This document shows positions 15,714 through 23,429 of a stretch of 25,507 bases of DNA, piece by piece; position 1 is the stretch's first letter, and the number at the start of each line of letters is the position of its first letter. Position numbers and translations under genes: made by a program. The stretch covers positions 1 through 25,507 of the forward strand of contig DAOTXW010000107.1 of assembly GCA_034435035.1 (NCBI GenBank). Reading direction: 5' to 3'. Below the pieces are notes generated by a model that worked only from the letters and a program-made list of their open reading frames with translations, was not told where the DNA came from and searched no databases. The DNA is from JAHEME01 sp034435035. Its GTDB lineage: Bacteria > Chloroflexota > Anaerolineae > Aggregatilineales > UBA3940.

Positions 15714-16898
15714 ATGACGCAACCGGGATTGAGCCGCCGGCAGTTTATGCTGGCCGCCGGGACGACAGCCGCCGGGCTGGCGCTGCTGAACGTCCGGCGG
15801 GCGCTGGCGTTCGCCAGCGGAGCGCCCCTGGAGCAGGACAGCGGGGCCAGCGGCATCGACTGGGACAACGAGCTGAACTCGTATAACGAGCTGCTGGGCT
15901 ATCCGCCGCTGCTGGGGCGGGTGATCCACACCCACCTGTGCCAGCGCACGGTCGGCATCTTCGAGGAGCCCACCCCCAACAGCCGGCGCATCCGATCGGT
16001 GGGCGGGGACTGCGGCGGGTTCGGCGGCGTGATCGCCCCGATCTACCGCGCCGTCCGGGGCGAGCCGTACAACGCCAAGTGGCACAGCGAGGTCTGGTTC
16101 CAGACCCACGAGGGCTACATGCACTCCGGCCACCTGATCCCCTGCCACGAGATCTTCAACGAGGCGGAAGAAAGCATCGGCGGCGGCTTCTGGGCGGAAG
16201 TGACCGTGCCGGTGGCCTGGCAGCACCGCGCCCCCTCCCTGGAGGGCTACAAGTTCGACTACGATCATTACAAGCTGTACTGGGGGCAGGTGCACCGGGT
16301 GATCGATCGGGCGGACGATGCCGAAGGCCGCGCCTGGTACCGCATCTACGATGATCTGGAGGAAAACCGCCAGGCGTGGGTGCTCGCCCGCACGCTGCGC
16401 AAGGTGCAGCCCGCCGAACTCTCCCCGATCTCCCCGGATGTGACCGACAAGCGGATCGTGATCGATCTGGGGCGGCAGACCATCGGCGCCTACGAGGCCG
16501 GGGTGCTGGTCTTCGAGACTCAGATCGCCTCCGGCACCACCTATCAGAGCGACGACGGCGAGGAGTTCGACTTCAGCACGCCGGAGGGCGTGTACCACGT
16601 CCAGCGCAAGCGGCCCTCGCGCCGGATGCGCGGCGGTTACAAGATTCCGGGCGTGGACACCTATGATGTCAACGGCGTGCCTTACTGCACCTACTTCTCT
16701 TACACCGGGGCGGCGGTGCACGGCGCTTACTGGCATAACAACTACGGCCTGCCGCGCAGCCACGGGTGCATCAACGTGCTGCCGGATGCCGCCAAGTGGC
16801 TGTTCCGCTGGTCGCAGCCGTACATGGGCTACGATGAGGACTACCGCTGGGTGCAGGCAGGCGAGGTCGCCACGCCGATCGAGATCATCCTGACCTGA
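15714..16898 (+). CDS. Tat-exported L,D-transpeptidase (YkuD domain)
   Basis: 394 aa. L,D-transpeptidases form 3-3 peptidoglycan cross-links or attach proteins to peptidoglycan outside the membrane. The N-terminus has a twin-arginine signal (SRRQFMLAAGTTAAGLALL). Residues ~60-240 contain segments resembling SH3-like wall-binding modules (LGRVIHTHLCQRTVGIFEEP; WYRIYDDL). The C-terminal catalytic domain (~243-394) begins KRIVIDLGRQTIGAYEAG and carries HGAYWHNN (H336) and the signature SHGCINV with H350 and nucleophile C352. The expected order His ... SHGC is intact, so it should be active. Substrate and in vivo role are inferred only from family. Monocistronic by context. Confidence 0.92.
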   Translation: MTQPGLSRRQFMLAAGTTAAGLALLNVRRALAFASGAPLEQDSGASGIDWDNELNSYNELLGYPPLLGRVIHTHLCQRTVGIFEEPTPNSRRIRSVGGDCGGFGGVIAPIYRAVRGEPYNAKWHSEVWFQTHEGYMHSGHLIPCHEIFNEAEESIGGGFWAEVTVPVAWQHRAPSLEGYKFDYDHYKLYWGQVHRVIDRADDAEGRAWYRIYDDLEENRQAWVLARTLRKVQPAELSPISPDVTDKRIVIDLGRQTIGAYEAGVLVFETQIASGTTYQSDDGEEFDFSTPEGVYHVQRKRPSRRMRGGYKIPGVDTYDVNGVPYCTYFSYTGAAVHGAYWHNNYGLPRSHGCINVLPDAAKWLFRWSQPYMGYDEDYRWVQAGEVATPIEIILT

Positions 16899-16927
16899 GC
16901 CGGCACCGGCAGGGCGGGGAAAACAAA

Positions 16928-16952
16928 GGCAGATGGCCCGCCGCCATCTGCC
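16928..16952 (-). terminator. Intrinsic terminator of the two-component operon
   Basis: GGCAGATGGC (16928-16937) and GCCATCTGCC (16943-16952) form a perfect 10-bp stem with a 5-nt loop. Read on the - strand it is followed by TTTGTTTTCCCC, a T-rich tail, so it ends the operon whose last gene stops at 16975. It also lies 30 bp after the transpeptidase stop and may act bidirectionally, with a weaker tail on the + strand. Confidence 0.8.
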
Positions 16953-16974
16953 TTCTGGCTGCCGCGGAACCGCC

Positions 16975-17349
16975 TCAGCTCGCCCGGACGATGCGCTCCA
17001 GCTCGCGGACGAACGAAGTCGCCTCGATGGGCTTGGGGAAGTAGGCGTTGAAGCCGGCCCGGATCGCTTCCTGGGCCACGCTGGACGAATGGAACGCCGT
17101 CACGGCCACCACCGGGATGGACGCGGTGCCGGGCATCCCGCGCACCAGCTTCAGCAGCTCCCAGCCATCCATGCCGGGCAGCGCCAGGTCTACGATCATG
17201 ATCGTAGGCGCGCGCTCCTGAATGAGCGTCAGGGCCTCTTCGGCGCTGCTGGCTACGGCATAGCTGATCTTATGGTATTTCAGGATGCGGGTGACGACTT
17301 CGGCGCTGTCTGCCTCATCTTCCACCACAATCGCATGCCAGTCATGCAT
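16975..17349 (-). CDS. Stand-alone receiver response regulator
   Basis: 124 aa, receiver domain only. Acidic pocket E10/D11, phosphoacceptor D54 (MIVDLALPGMDGWELL), T84 and K106 (NAYFPKPIE). No output domain, so it would act as a CheY-like protein-interaction switch or phosphate sink. Start at 17349 (MHDWHAIVV) with AAGGAGAGGGAGAG upstream overlapping the end of the preceding gene; only 17 nt separate the two. Third gene of the operon kinase - receiver - receiver. Confidence 0.9.
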   Translation of the reverse strand: MHDWHAIVVEDEADSAEVVTRILKYHKISYAVASSAEEALTLIQERAPTIMIVDLALPGMDGWELLKLVRGMPGTASIPVVAVTAFHSSSVAQEAIRAGFNAYFPKPIEATSFVRELERIVRAS

Positions 17350-17366
17350 TACGACTCTCCCTCTCC

Positions 17367-17795
17367 TTACTGCGGGGCCAGCCCGTCCGGCCTGCTGCCA
17401 TCCGGCGCGTTGAACAGCCTCACCAGATCGTCCACCAGGGTCCGGGGGCTGACGGGTTTGGTCAGATAGTTGTGAAAGCCTACAGCCAGCGCGCGCTCGC
17501 GGTCGCCCTGCATAGCGTGGGCGGTCAGCGCCACCACCGGGATGTCGGCGGTCTGGGGGTTCTCCTGCAGGTGATGAAGCATCTCCCAGCCATCCATGCC
17601 GGGCATCGACAGATCGGACAGGATGAAGGTGGGACGCACCTGCTGGACCATCTCCAGCCCCTGCTTCCCGTTGATGGCAGTATAGACCGTCGCCCCGTGA
17701 TGGTGAAGCACCCGCCTGATGATCTCCAGACTGTCCGGCTCGTCATCCACAACCAGCACGTGCCAGGAAGCGATGGTGTCTCGGCTGATGATCAT
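17367..17795 (-). CDS. Stand-alone receiver response regulator
   Basis: 142 aa, single receiver domain. Acidic pair D17/D18 (LVVDDEPDS), phosphoacceptor D61 (FILSDLSMPGMDGW), T91 and K113 (NYLTKPVSP). A short C-terminal extension (FNAPDGSRPDGLAPQ) has no recognisable fold. Start 17795 has AGAGGAAG upstream and follows the kinase stop by 13 nt. With the next receiver it makes two output-less partners for one kinase, a layout seen where a kinase feeds a CheY-like relay. Confidence 0.9.
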   Translation of the reverse strand: MIISRDTIASWHVLVVDDEPDSLEIIRRVLHHHGATVYTAINGKQGLEMVQQVRPTFILSDLSMPGMDGWEMLHHLQENPQTADIPVVALTAHAMQGDRERALAVGFHNYLTKPVSPRTLVDDLVRLFNAPDGSRPDGLAPQ

Positions 17796-17808
17796 GGCGC
17801 AGCTTCCT

Positions 17809-19899
17809 CTACGCCAGCTCGGGCGCGGGGACGCTCAGCGGCAGCGTGACGGTGAAGGTGCTGCCGCCGCCCACCCGGCTTTCAACGCTGACCTGCCCGC
17901 CCATCGCCATCGCCAGCTCCCGCACGATCGTCAGGCCCAGGCCGGTGCCGCTGTAAGCCCGCTGCGAAGACCCATCCAGCTGCCGGAAGGGGTCGAAGAT
18001 GAAGTTGAGCGCATGCGGCGGGATGCCGATGCCGGTATCCTGGACGGCCAGCCGCCAGCGTTCCGGGGTGGCCTGCTCCAGGCGGAGGCGGACGCTGCCG
18101 GCCTCCGTGAACTTGATGGCGTTGGAGAGCAGGTTAGCGCCGATGCGGGCCAGCAGCGTGGTATCGCCCAGGATCTGCGGCGGCAGCGCCGGATCGATCT
18201 CCACCTCCAGCGCCAGGCCCTTGCGGTCGGCCAGGCTGGCGTTCTGGGAACGCAGGTCCTCGGCGAACTGACGCGGCGAGAAGGGGGTCGGCGCGACCTC
18301 GATGCGCTGGGCCTCGATCTTGGACAGGTCGAGCACATCGTTGATGAGCGCCAGCAGCCGCTGGCTGTTGGCCAGAATACGCTCGGTCATGTGGCGGGCG
18401 TCGTCGTCCAGCTCGCCGCCCATGCCGGACAGCATGATCTCGCTGAAGCCGATCATGGCGTTCAGCGGGGTGCGCAGCTCGTGGGAGACGGTGGCCAGAA
18501 ACTCGCTCTTGAGCCGGGCTGCCTCCTCGGCGATGCGGCGGGCCGCCTCCAGTTCGCGGTTGGTCTGCCGGAGCGATTCGGCCTGCTCCACCAGCTCGGC
18601 GGTGCGCTGCTGCACCTGTCGTTCCAGCGAGCTGGCCAGCTGGTGCAGATCGCCCTCGCGCCGCTGGACGGTGTCGGCTACCGCGTTGAAGGCGGCGGCC
18701 AGGCGCCCGACCTCGTCGCTGGATTCCACGACCGCCCGCTCCCGGTAGTCGCCTTCCGTCATGCGCTGCGCGACGCGCTCCAGCCGGCGGAGGGGCGTGG
18801 TGATGGTCTGCTGGGCGATGAAGGCGGCGATCAGGATCGTCAGCAGCGCCATGAAGGCGAAAATGCGCGAGGTGTTGCTGGTGAACTCGCGCTGAAACTG
18901 AAACAGATCGTCCAGGCGGAACAGGACGGCGATCACCGTGCTGGAATCGCCGCCGATGATCAGCGGCGTATAGGCGGCCCGGGTTGGGGGCACGCCCACG
19001 ACCCCGTAGTTGATCTCCGCGCCGATGACCGTCCGGCCCTGCGCGGCCTGCGCGACGGCCTCCGGATCGATGGCGATGACGAAGAACTCATCCGGGTTGC
19101 CGCGCATCAGCGAGTCGCCGGGGTTGACAGCCTGCCCCTCCCGGATGATGACCGTGTTGCCCTCGGAGTCAAAGGCGAAGTCGTTGATGTCCGAGGACGG
19201 TTCTTCTTCGCCGCCGGCAGCCCCTTCTTCGTCCGCGTCCAGCGGCAGGTCGTGGGCCAGCACCTGACCCTCGCGCACCAGCGCAATGTGCACATTGTCG
19301 CGCTCGGCGTTGATCTCGCGCAGCAGCTCCGTGTCGAACTCGCGCCCGCCCAGCACCGCCCCCACCACCTGGCCGTCGTCGTCCACGGTCGGGTAGGCCA
19401 CCACCATCCACAGCGCGATGCGCCCGCCCTGCTCCACGGCGGGGATCAGCCGGATGGCCGGCGAGCCGGCCAGCGCCGCCTCCACCACCGCGCCACGATC
19501 CAGGTTGTCGAGCAGGTCCATATCCCACAGCACGCGGGTGATCACCCGGCCGTCGAGCGCCACCGCTTCCACCAGGCTGAAATCGTCGGGGTGGGCGTTG
19601 GCCCGCAGGATGGCCTCGGCGTCGATGGTGTTCCCCGCCGCAATCGCCTGGGCCAGCCCGGGCACATTGGCCGTATGCTCGACGTGCGAGCTGAAGATCT
19701 CCGTGACTTCGCTGAAGCGCGCGCTGATCGACTGGGCTTCCTCGGCCACGCGGCGCTCGCTGGAATCCAGCGCCAGGCTCCGGATGCTGGAGCCGGTCAG
19801 GATCACGATGAACGCGATCAGCAGGATGAACGAGACAAACAGCACGATGTTGATTTTGACCGCGACCGTCTGGTCGCGGAACAGCTTGAACGGATTCAT
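17809..19899 (-). CDS. Transmembrane sensor histidine kinase (Cache-like, HAMP)
   Basis: 696 aa. TM1 at ~14-36, a periplasmic region of ~300 residues resembling a double-Cache sensor (small-molecule sensing), TM2 at ~343-367, HAMP (~368-420, TTPLRRLERVAQRM), coiled coil with VQQRTAELVEQAESLRQTN (~430-462), HisKA with H473 (LATVSHELRTPLNAMIGF), HATPase (~575-690) with LLSNAIKF, DTGIGIP and GTGLGLTIV. The sensor contains an acidic low-complexity loop (DADEEGAAGGEEE, ~residue 230). It autophosphorylates on His and probably phosphorylates the two downstream receivers. The signal cannot be inferred. Upstream region 19900-20050 contains a TACTAT-like -10 on the - strand but no clear -35. Confidence 0.92.
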   Translation of the reverse strand: MNPFKLFRDQTVAVKINIVLFVSFILLIAFIVILTGSSIRSLALDSSERRVAEEAQSISARFSEVTEIFSSHVEHTANVPGLAQAIAAGNTIDAEAILRANAHPDDFSLVEAVALDGRVITRVLWDMDLLDNLDRGAVVEAALAGSPAIRLIPAVEQGGRIALWMVVAYPTVDDDGQVVGAVLGGREFDTELLREINAERDNVHIALVREGQVLAHDLPLDADEEGAAGGEEEPSSDINDFAFDSEGNTVIIREGQAVNPGDSLMRGNPDEFFVIAIDPEAVAQAAQGRTVIGAEINYGVVGVPPTRAAYTPLIIGGDSSTVIAVLFRLDDLFQFQREFTSNTSRIFAFMALLTILIAAFIAQQTITTPLRRLERVAQRMTEGDYRERAVVESSDEVGRLAAAFNAVADTVQRREGDLHQLASSLERQVQQRTAELVEQAESLRQTNRELEAARRIAEEAARLKSEFLATVSHELRTPLNAMIGFSEIMLSGMGGELDDDARHMTERILANSQRLLALINDVLDLSKIEAQRIEVAPTPFSPRQFAEDLRSQNASLADRKGLALEVEIDPALPPQILGDTTLLARIGANLLSNAIKFTEAGSVRLRLEQATPERWRLAVQDTGIGIPPHALNFIFDPFRQLDGSSQRAYSGTGLGLTIVRELAMAMGGQVSVESRVGGGSTFTVTLPLSVPAPELA

Positions 19900-20050
19900 G
19901 CGGCGGCACGCTCCATCAGGGCACCCGATGCGAACCCACGCGGCCCCGGCTGTCCCCTGCGCAGCCGGGCCGCACGCTGCGACTTGTTAGATAGTAGCGC
20001 AGCGGGCCGAACTGCGAAAGTCGGGCTTACCCTACTGGCTGCGAAACGGC

Positions 20051-20078
20051 GGGGAGCGCGCCGGGCGGCGCGCTCCCC
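20051..20078 (-). terminator. Strong GC hairpin after nrfD-like gene
   Basis: GGGGAGCGCGCC (20051-20062) and GGCGCGCTCCCC (20067-20078) form a 12-bp perfect stem with a 4-nt loop, 25 bp past the nrfD-like stop. The tail on the - strand (GCCGTTTCGC) is not T-rich, so it is a terminator-like or 3'-protective hairpin rather than a textbook terminator. Confidence 0.5.
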
Positions 20079-20103
20079 GTTGGCATGGCGATGCGGGATG
20101 CAG

Positions 20104-21351
20104 CTACCGCTGGTGCTCTTCCTCTTCCTCGGTCGGGTAGATCGGCAGGAAGTGGACGGCCAGCGTCACCCCCAGCAGCGAGTAGGCGATGATCCCGAAG
20201 AACGCGCCGAACTCGACCAGCGTGGGCATGTAGCTCAGGCGGGGGAACAGGTAGGCCACGCCGGGCGACCAGTCGATGGGCACCACCAGCCCGGTGATGG
20301 TCGTGTTCCAGCGCAGCATGACCACGCCCATGATCGCCAGCAGGCAGCCCAGCGCCAGGATGTAGTCGTTGTTGCGGAACCGCTTGATGAAGAAGATCAG
20401 GATCGGCACCAGGCCGCCCAGCAGCACCTCGACCCACCAGAACGTCGCGCCGTAGGGCGTGGTGGCGAACAGCAGGTCCAGCCCGGCCTCCCGCGAGGGC
20501 AGGCTGCTGTAGTAGGTGGTGGAGGCCCAGTTCCACAGCTTGAGGTACAGGTAGAACGAGAGCGCCGCGCCGGCGATGATGGCCACATCGCGCAGGACGT
20601 AGTGCTTGACGACGTAGCGCCCGCGCAGGTGGCTGATCACCAGCGTGACCAGCACGGTGAAGGCCAGCCCGCCCGCCGCCGCCGAGATGATGAACAGCAC
20701 CGGCATGGTGGGGTTGTACCACAGCGGCCGCGCCGCGATGATGCCGTAAGTGGCGCCCAGCGACGACTGGTGCAGCAGCGACAGCGCCAGCCCCAGCACG
20801 GCGAAGACCGGCGTCAGGCGGTGCAGGAAGTGCCCCACCCGCGAGGCCGCCGGCCAGCGGCGGAACAGCCGGCTTTCAAACAGCGGGACGGCCATCTCCA
20901 GCGCCAGCACCGTGAAGTAGAGGATCACGCACATGGTGATCTCCCACAGCACGGAGTGGACGTTCCAGAAGACGACCGGATGCCAGAAGCGATCCGGGCG
21001 GCCGATGTCCAGCGCCAGCGCCAGCATGGCCGACGAATAGCCCATGAAGCCGCCCAGCGCGGCCATGCGGGCCACCCCCTCGAAGTGGCGGATGCCCAGC
21101 AGGTAGACCACGGCGGTCATGATGAATGCGCCCGCCCCCAGACTGATGGCCGACAGGTCCAGCGCGATCCACAGCCCCCAGGGGATCTGGTTGGTCAGGC
21201 CGGTGACGCCCAGCCCGCGCGCGAAGACGATCACGCCGCAGATCGCGCCCAGGATCAGGAACACGGACAGCACGCCGATCCAGATCTTCATCCCCCGGCT
21301 CATCGGCCCGTGTTCGTACCCGTGAGTGAGTGCCTGTGTCAGGGTGGTCAT
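20104..21351 (-). CDS. NrfD/PsrC/HybB-type quinone-interacting membrane subunit
   Basis: 415 aa, mostly hydrophobic, with about 10 predicted membrane helices. The family exchanges electrons between the quinone pool and a partner Fe-S protein. Recognisable family stretches: TNQIPWGLWIALDLSAISLG near the N-terminus, FMGYSSAMLALALDIGRPDRF followed by WHPVVFWNVHSVLWEI, and HQSSLGATYG. This pattern is closest in style to HybB/DsrP/Hmc-type subunits. C-terminus is acidic (TEEEEEHQR). Its start overlaps the Fe-S gene stop by ATGA (21348-21351), so the two are coupled. The gene is third in the unit octahaem cytochrome - Fe-S protein - NrfD. Confidence 0.92.
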   Translation of the reverse strand: MTTLTQALTHGYEHGPMSRGMKIWIGVLSVFLILGAICGVIVFARGLGVTGLTNQIPWGLWIALDLSAISLGAGAFIMTAVVYLLGIRHFEGVARMAALGGFMGYSSAMLALALDIGRPDRFWHPVVFWNVHSVLWEITMCVILYFTVLALEMAVPLFESRLFRRWPAASRVGHFLHRLTPVFAVLGLALSLLHQSSLGATYGIIAARPLWYNPTMPVLFIISAAAGGLAFTVLVTLVISHLRGRYVVKHYVLRDVAIIAGAALSFYLYLKLWNWASTTYYSSLPSREAGLDLLFATTPYGATFWWVEVLLGGLVPILIFFIKRFRNNDYILALGCLLAIMGVVMLRWNTTITGLVVPIDWSPGVAYLFPRLSYMPTLVEFGAFFGIIAYSLLGVTLAVHFLPIYPTEEEEEHQR

Positions 21352-22145
21352 CCGATCACCATCCCTTCCGCGGGTATGTAATAGACGTTGGCTTCCGTGC
21401 CCAGCTCTTCACGCAGGCGGAACGTGGGCGTGGTGGCGATGATCTGCGCGACTTCCGACTCCGGATCGTTCAGGTCGCCGAACAGCCGCGCCCGGACCGG
21501 GCAGATGTTGACGCAGGCGGGGGTGGCGGCGCGGTCCACGCCGGGGGTCAGCCCGGCCTCCAGCCCGCGGTCGATGCGGTGGACGCAGAAGGTGCACTTC
21601 TCCACCACGCCGCGGGCGCGGCGCTCCACTTCGGCCACGCCCCATTCTGGCTGGCGGCTGTTCACGTCGGTGCGGGCCGTCCAGTTGAAGCGGCGCACGT
21701 CATACGGGCAGGCCGTCATGCAGTAGCGGCAGCCGATGCAGCGGTCGTAATCCATGATCACGATGCCGTCGCCGCGCTGGTAGGTGGCATGCACCGGGCA
21801 GACATCCGCGCAGGGCGCATTCTGGCAGTGCAGGCAGGGCCGGGTCATGTTAAACAGCTCGCCGGTGGCCGTGCGATCCAGCAGGTGGACGTTCCACAGC
21901 ATATCATCGGCTGTGTCATTGACGGCCTGGCAGGCATACACGCAGTACTTGCAGCCGATGCACTTGGACAGGTCGATGATCATCGTCCAGCGGTGATTGC
22001 TGTCCGTCTCGCCTGAGGCATGGGCCGGCAGCGACTTGCTCGCCGCCAGCGCGGCGGTGACCGCCGTCGTGGCCCCCGCCCCGGCCAGAATCTCCAGGAA
22101 GCGCCGCCGGCTCAGTACGGGTGTGGGGTCGCTACTGGCTGTCAT
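21348..22145 (-). CDS. Tat-exported ferredoxin-like protein, four [4Fe-4S] sites
   Basis: 265 aa from the preferred start, exported by Tat (LSRRRFLEILAGAG). Cysteine groups read CIGCKYCVYAC, CLHCQNAPCADVC, CIGCRYCMTAC, and CTFC paired with CVNIC, enough for four [4Fe-4S] clusters, as in HybA/TtrB/DsrO/NrfC proteins. It would pass electrons between the NrfD subunit and the periplasmic octahaem cytochrome. ATG 22145 is preferred because GGGGG lies 8 nt upstream; in-frame ATGs at 22151 and 22160 are alternatives with poor spacing. It overlaps the end of the octahaem gene (stop at 22132) by about 14 nt, consistent with coupling. Confidence 0.93.
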   Translation of the reverse strand: MTASSDPTPVLSRRRFLEILAGAGATTAVTAALAASKSLPAHASGETDSNHRWTMIIDLSKCIGCKYCVYACQAVNDTADDMLWNVHLLDRTATGELFNMTRPCLHCQNAPCADVCPVHATYQRGDGIVIMDYDRCIGCRYCMTACPYDVRRFNWTARTDVNSRQPEWGVAEVERRARGVVEKCTFCVHRIDRGLEAGLTPGVDRAATPACVNICPVRARLFGDLNDPESEVAQIIATTPTFRLREELGTEANVYYIPAEGMVIG

Positions 22146-23148
22146 CTTCATCACCCCCATTCAGGCTGGCCCGCAGCTTCAGGCGCGTCAGCAGGAACAC
22201 GACGATGCCGGCCAGCACCAGCCCGCCGCCCATGCCCTGCAGCAGGCGCAGCGCGCGATCGTTGCCCCGCTCCAGCGTCAGGGTCTGGACGATGGCCTCG
22301 AGTTCCGTGGCCTTCAGCTGGGCGTCGCGGCCCGTCACGACAGCCGCCATCAGCTCGGACTCAGCCGTCCTGTCCCCCACTGGCGTCCCATCCGGGTTCG
22401 GCTCTACGCTGACGCCGGCCTCGTGACAGTCCAGGCAGGCGACGATCTGCTCCTGAAAGTCGTGGCCGGTGGGTACCAGACCGTCGGGAGGGATCTCCTG
22501 CCCGACGCGCACATACCCGTGGCACTGGCGGCAGGTCAAACCGTTTTCGATGTGTGTCTCGTGCGCCACGAAGCCCTCGAGCTGGCCGGCGTGGCAGTTC
22601 AGGCACTGATCCAGCTCGTTGTCCAGACGCAGCCCGTTGGCATGCGCGTAGTGGCAGCTGGTGCACGACATCCCGGTGGCCTCATGCAGGCTGGCCCGGA
22701 ACTCGGCCTGGCTGATGGTGTGGCAGTTCGCGCACGATGCGCTGGCGTTGTTGAGCTGGGCCGGCACCGAGGGGTGCGTGTTGGGCACGACGCCGTGGCA
22801 GGCTTCGCAGGAGACGCCTTCGGCGGTGTACTGCCCGGTGGCCGGGCTGAAGCCGGTGGTATGGCAGTCCAGGCAGGCGGGGTCGTTGTCCTGTTCGTCC
22901 CACCCTTCCTGGAACACCGCGTCATGATAGGCATTGTCGTGCGGGCCGCCCTGCCAGTCGTCGATGACATCCTGATGGCAGGCAGCGCAGCGCGAGACAT
23001 CCGACCGGGGGCCTTCGCCCTCCGGCGGGGTGCCGCCCTCGTCCTGGGCCAGCGCCGGGCTGGCCAGCGCCGCGGCCAGGACGCAGACGATCGCGCCGGC
23101 AAGCAGCAGAGGCTGGAGGTGGCGGCTGTTTCGGCAAAGGATGCACAT
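22132..23148 (-). CDS. Octahaem c-type cytochrome, C-terminal membrane anchor
   Basis: 338 aa. Signal peptide (LLLAGAIVCVLAAALASPALA), then eight CxxCH motifs in order: CAACH, CLDCH, CEACH, CANCH, CTSCH, CLNCH, CRQCH, CLDCH, all within ~residues 50-245. One membrane helix follows (~305-325) with a short charged tail, so the haem domain should face the periplasm. The first haem segment (CAACHQDVIDDWQGGPHDNA) resembles cytochrome c554-like multihaem proteins. No Lys-type CxxCK active-site motif is present, so it is probably an electron carrier rather than an octahaem reductase. Excellent ribosome site GGAGGTGA ~7 nt before ATG 23148. First gene of the unit with the Fe-S and NrfD genes. Confidence 0.92.
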   Translation of the reverse strand: MCILCRNSRHLQPLLLAGAIVCVLAAALASPALAQDEGGTPPEGEGPRSDVSRCAACHQDVIDDWQGGPHDNAYHDAVFQEGWDEQDNDPACLDCHTTGFSPATGQYTAEGVSCEACHGVVPNTHPSVPAQLNNASASCANCHTISQAEFRASLHEATGMSCTSCHYAHANGLRLDNELDQCLNCHAGQLEGFVAHETHIENGLTCRQCHGYVRVGQEIPPDGLVPTGHDFQEQIVACLDCHEAGVSVEPNPDGTPVGDRTAESELMAAVVTGRDAQLKATELEAIVQTLTLERGNDRALRLLQGMGGGLVLAGIVVFLLTRLKLRASLNGGDEDDSQ

Positions 23149-23235
23149 GGAAGATTCACCTCCCGTAAGCCGATCGGGTAGATCGGCGGCGGATGGACGA
23201 AGATCGCGCCGCCAGAGCGCTGAGGGCGGCTGGCG

Positions 23236-23257
23236 AGCCTGGATGATGAGCCAGGCT
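23236..23257 (-). promoter_or_regulatory. Hairpin in the octahaem-gene leader
   Basis: AGCCTGG (23236-23242) and CCAGGCT (23251-23257) flank 8 nt. It lies about 90 nt upstream of the octahaem start, inside the probable leader. Confidence 0.3.
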
Positions 23258-23260
23258 ACT

Positions 23261-23280
23261 CTTCATTATGGATTATGAAG
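23261..23280. promoter_or_regulatory. Operator-like palindrome with -10-like CATAAT
   Basis: CTTCAT (23261-23266) and ATGAAG (23275-23280) flank 8 bp. Read on the - strand the site contains CATAAT twice, -10-like, with no strong -35. The 281-bp gap 23149-23429 otherwise holds a hairpin, a TGACATTT motif (23328-23335) and the terminator of the nonahaem gene. Confidence 0.35.
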
Positions 23281-23373
23281 CAGAGGGCAATCTGCCGGCA
23301 TGTGTCGTATGTCGTGGATGATCGGACAAATGTCACACCCTTGCTCCCATTAATGAAGCACAGGGGAAAACAA

Positions 23374-23399
23374 CCGGCCCCGCGTGCAGGCGGGGCCGG
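23374..23399 (-). terminator. Intrinsic terminator of the nonahaem cytochrome gene
   Basis: CCGGCCCCGC (23374-23383) and GCGGGGCCGG (23390-23399) form a 10-bp stem with a 6-nt loop. On the - strand the tail is TTGTTTTCCCC. It lies 30 bp after the cytochrome stop at 23430 and separates the two cytochrome transcription units. Confidence 0.8.
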
Positions 23400-23429
23400 A
23401 CGTCCGGGCAGGGGAAACAGCCGGGGGCG

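Noticed and set aside
17719..21381. A 1220-codon + strand frame across the Cache kinase and the NrfD gene.
   Set aside because: It runs through two well-supported genes and an intergenic hairpin on the opposite strand, with low-complexity composition typical of a GC-rich shadow frame.
22132..23148. Octahaem nitrite/hydroxylamine-type reductase.
   Set aside because: All eight sites are plain CxxCH, without a recognisable active-site haem variant, and the protein has a C-terminal membrane anchor; an electron-carrier role fits better.
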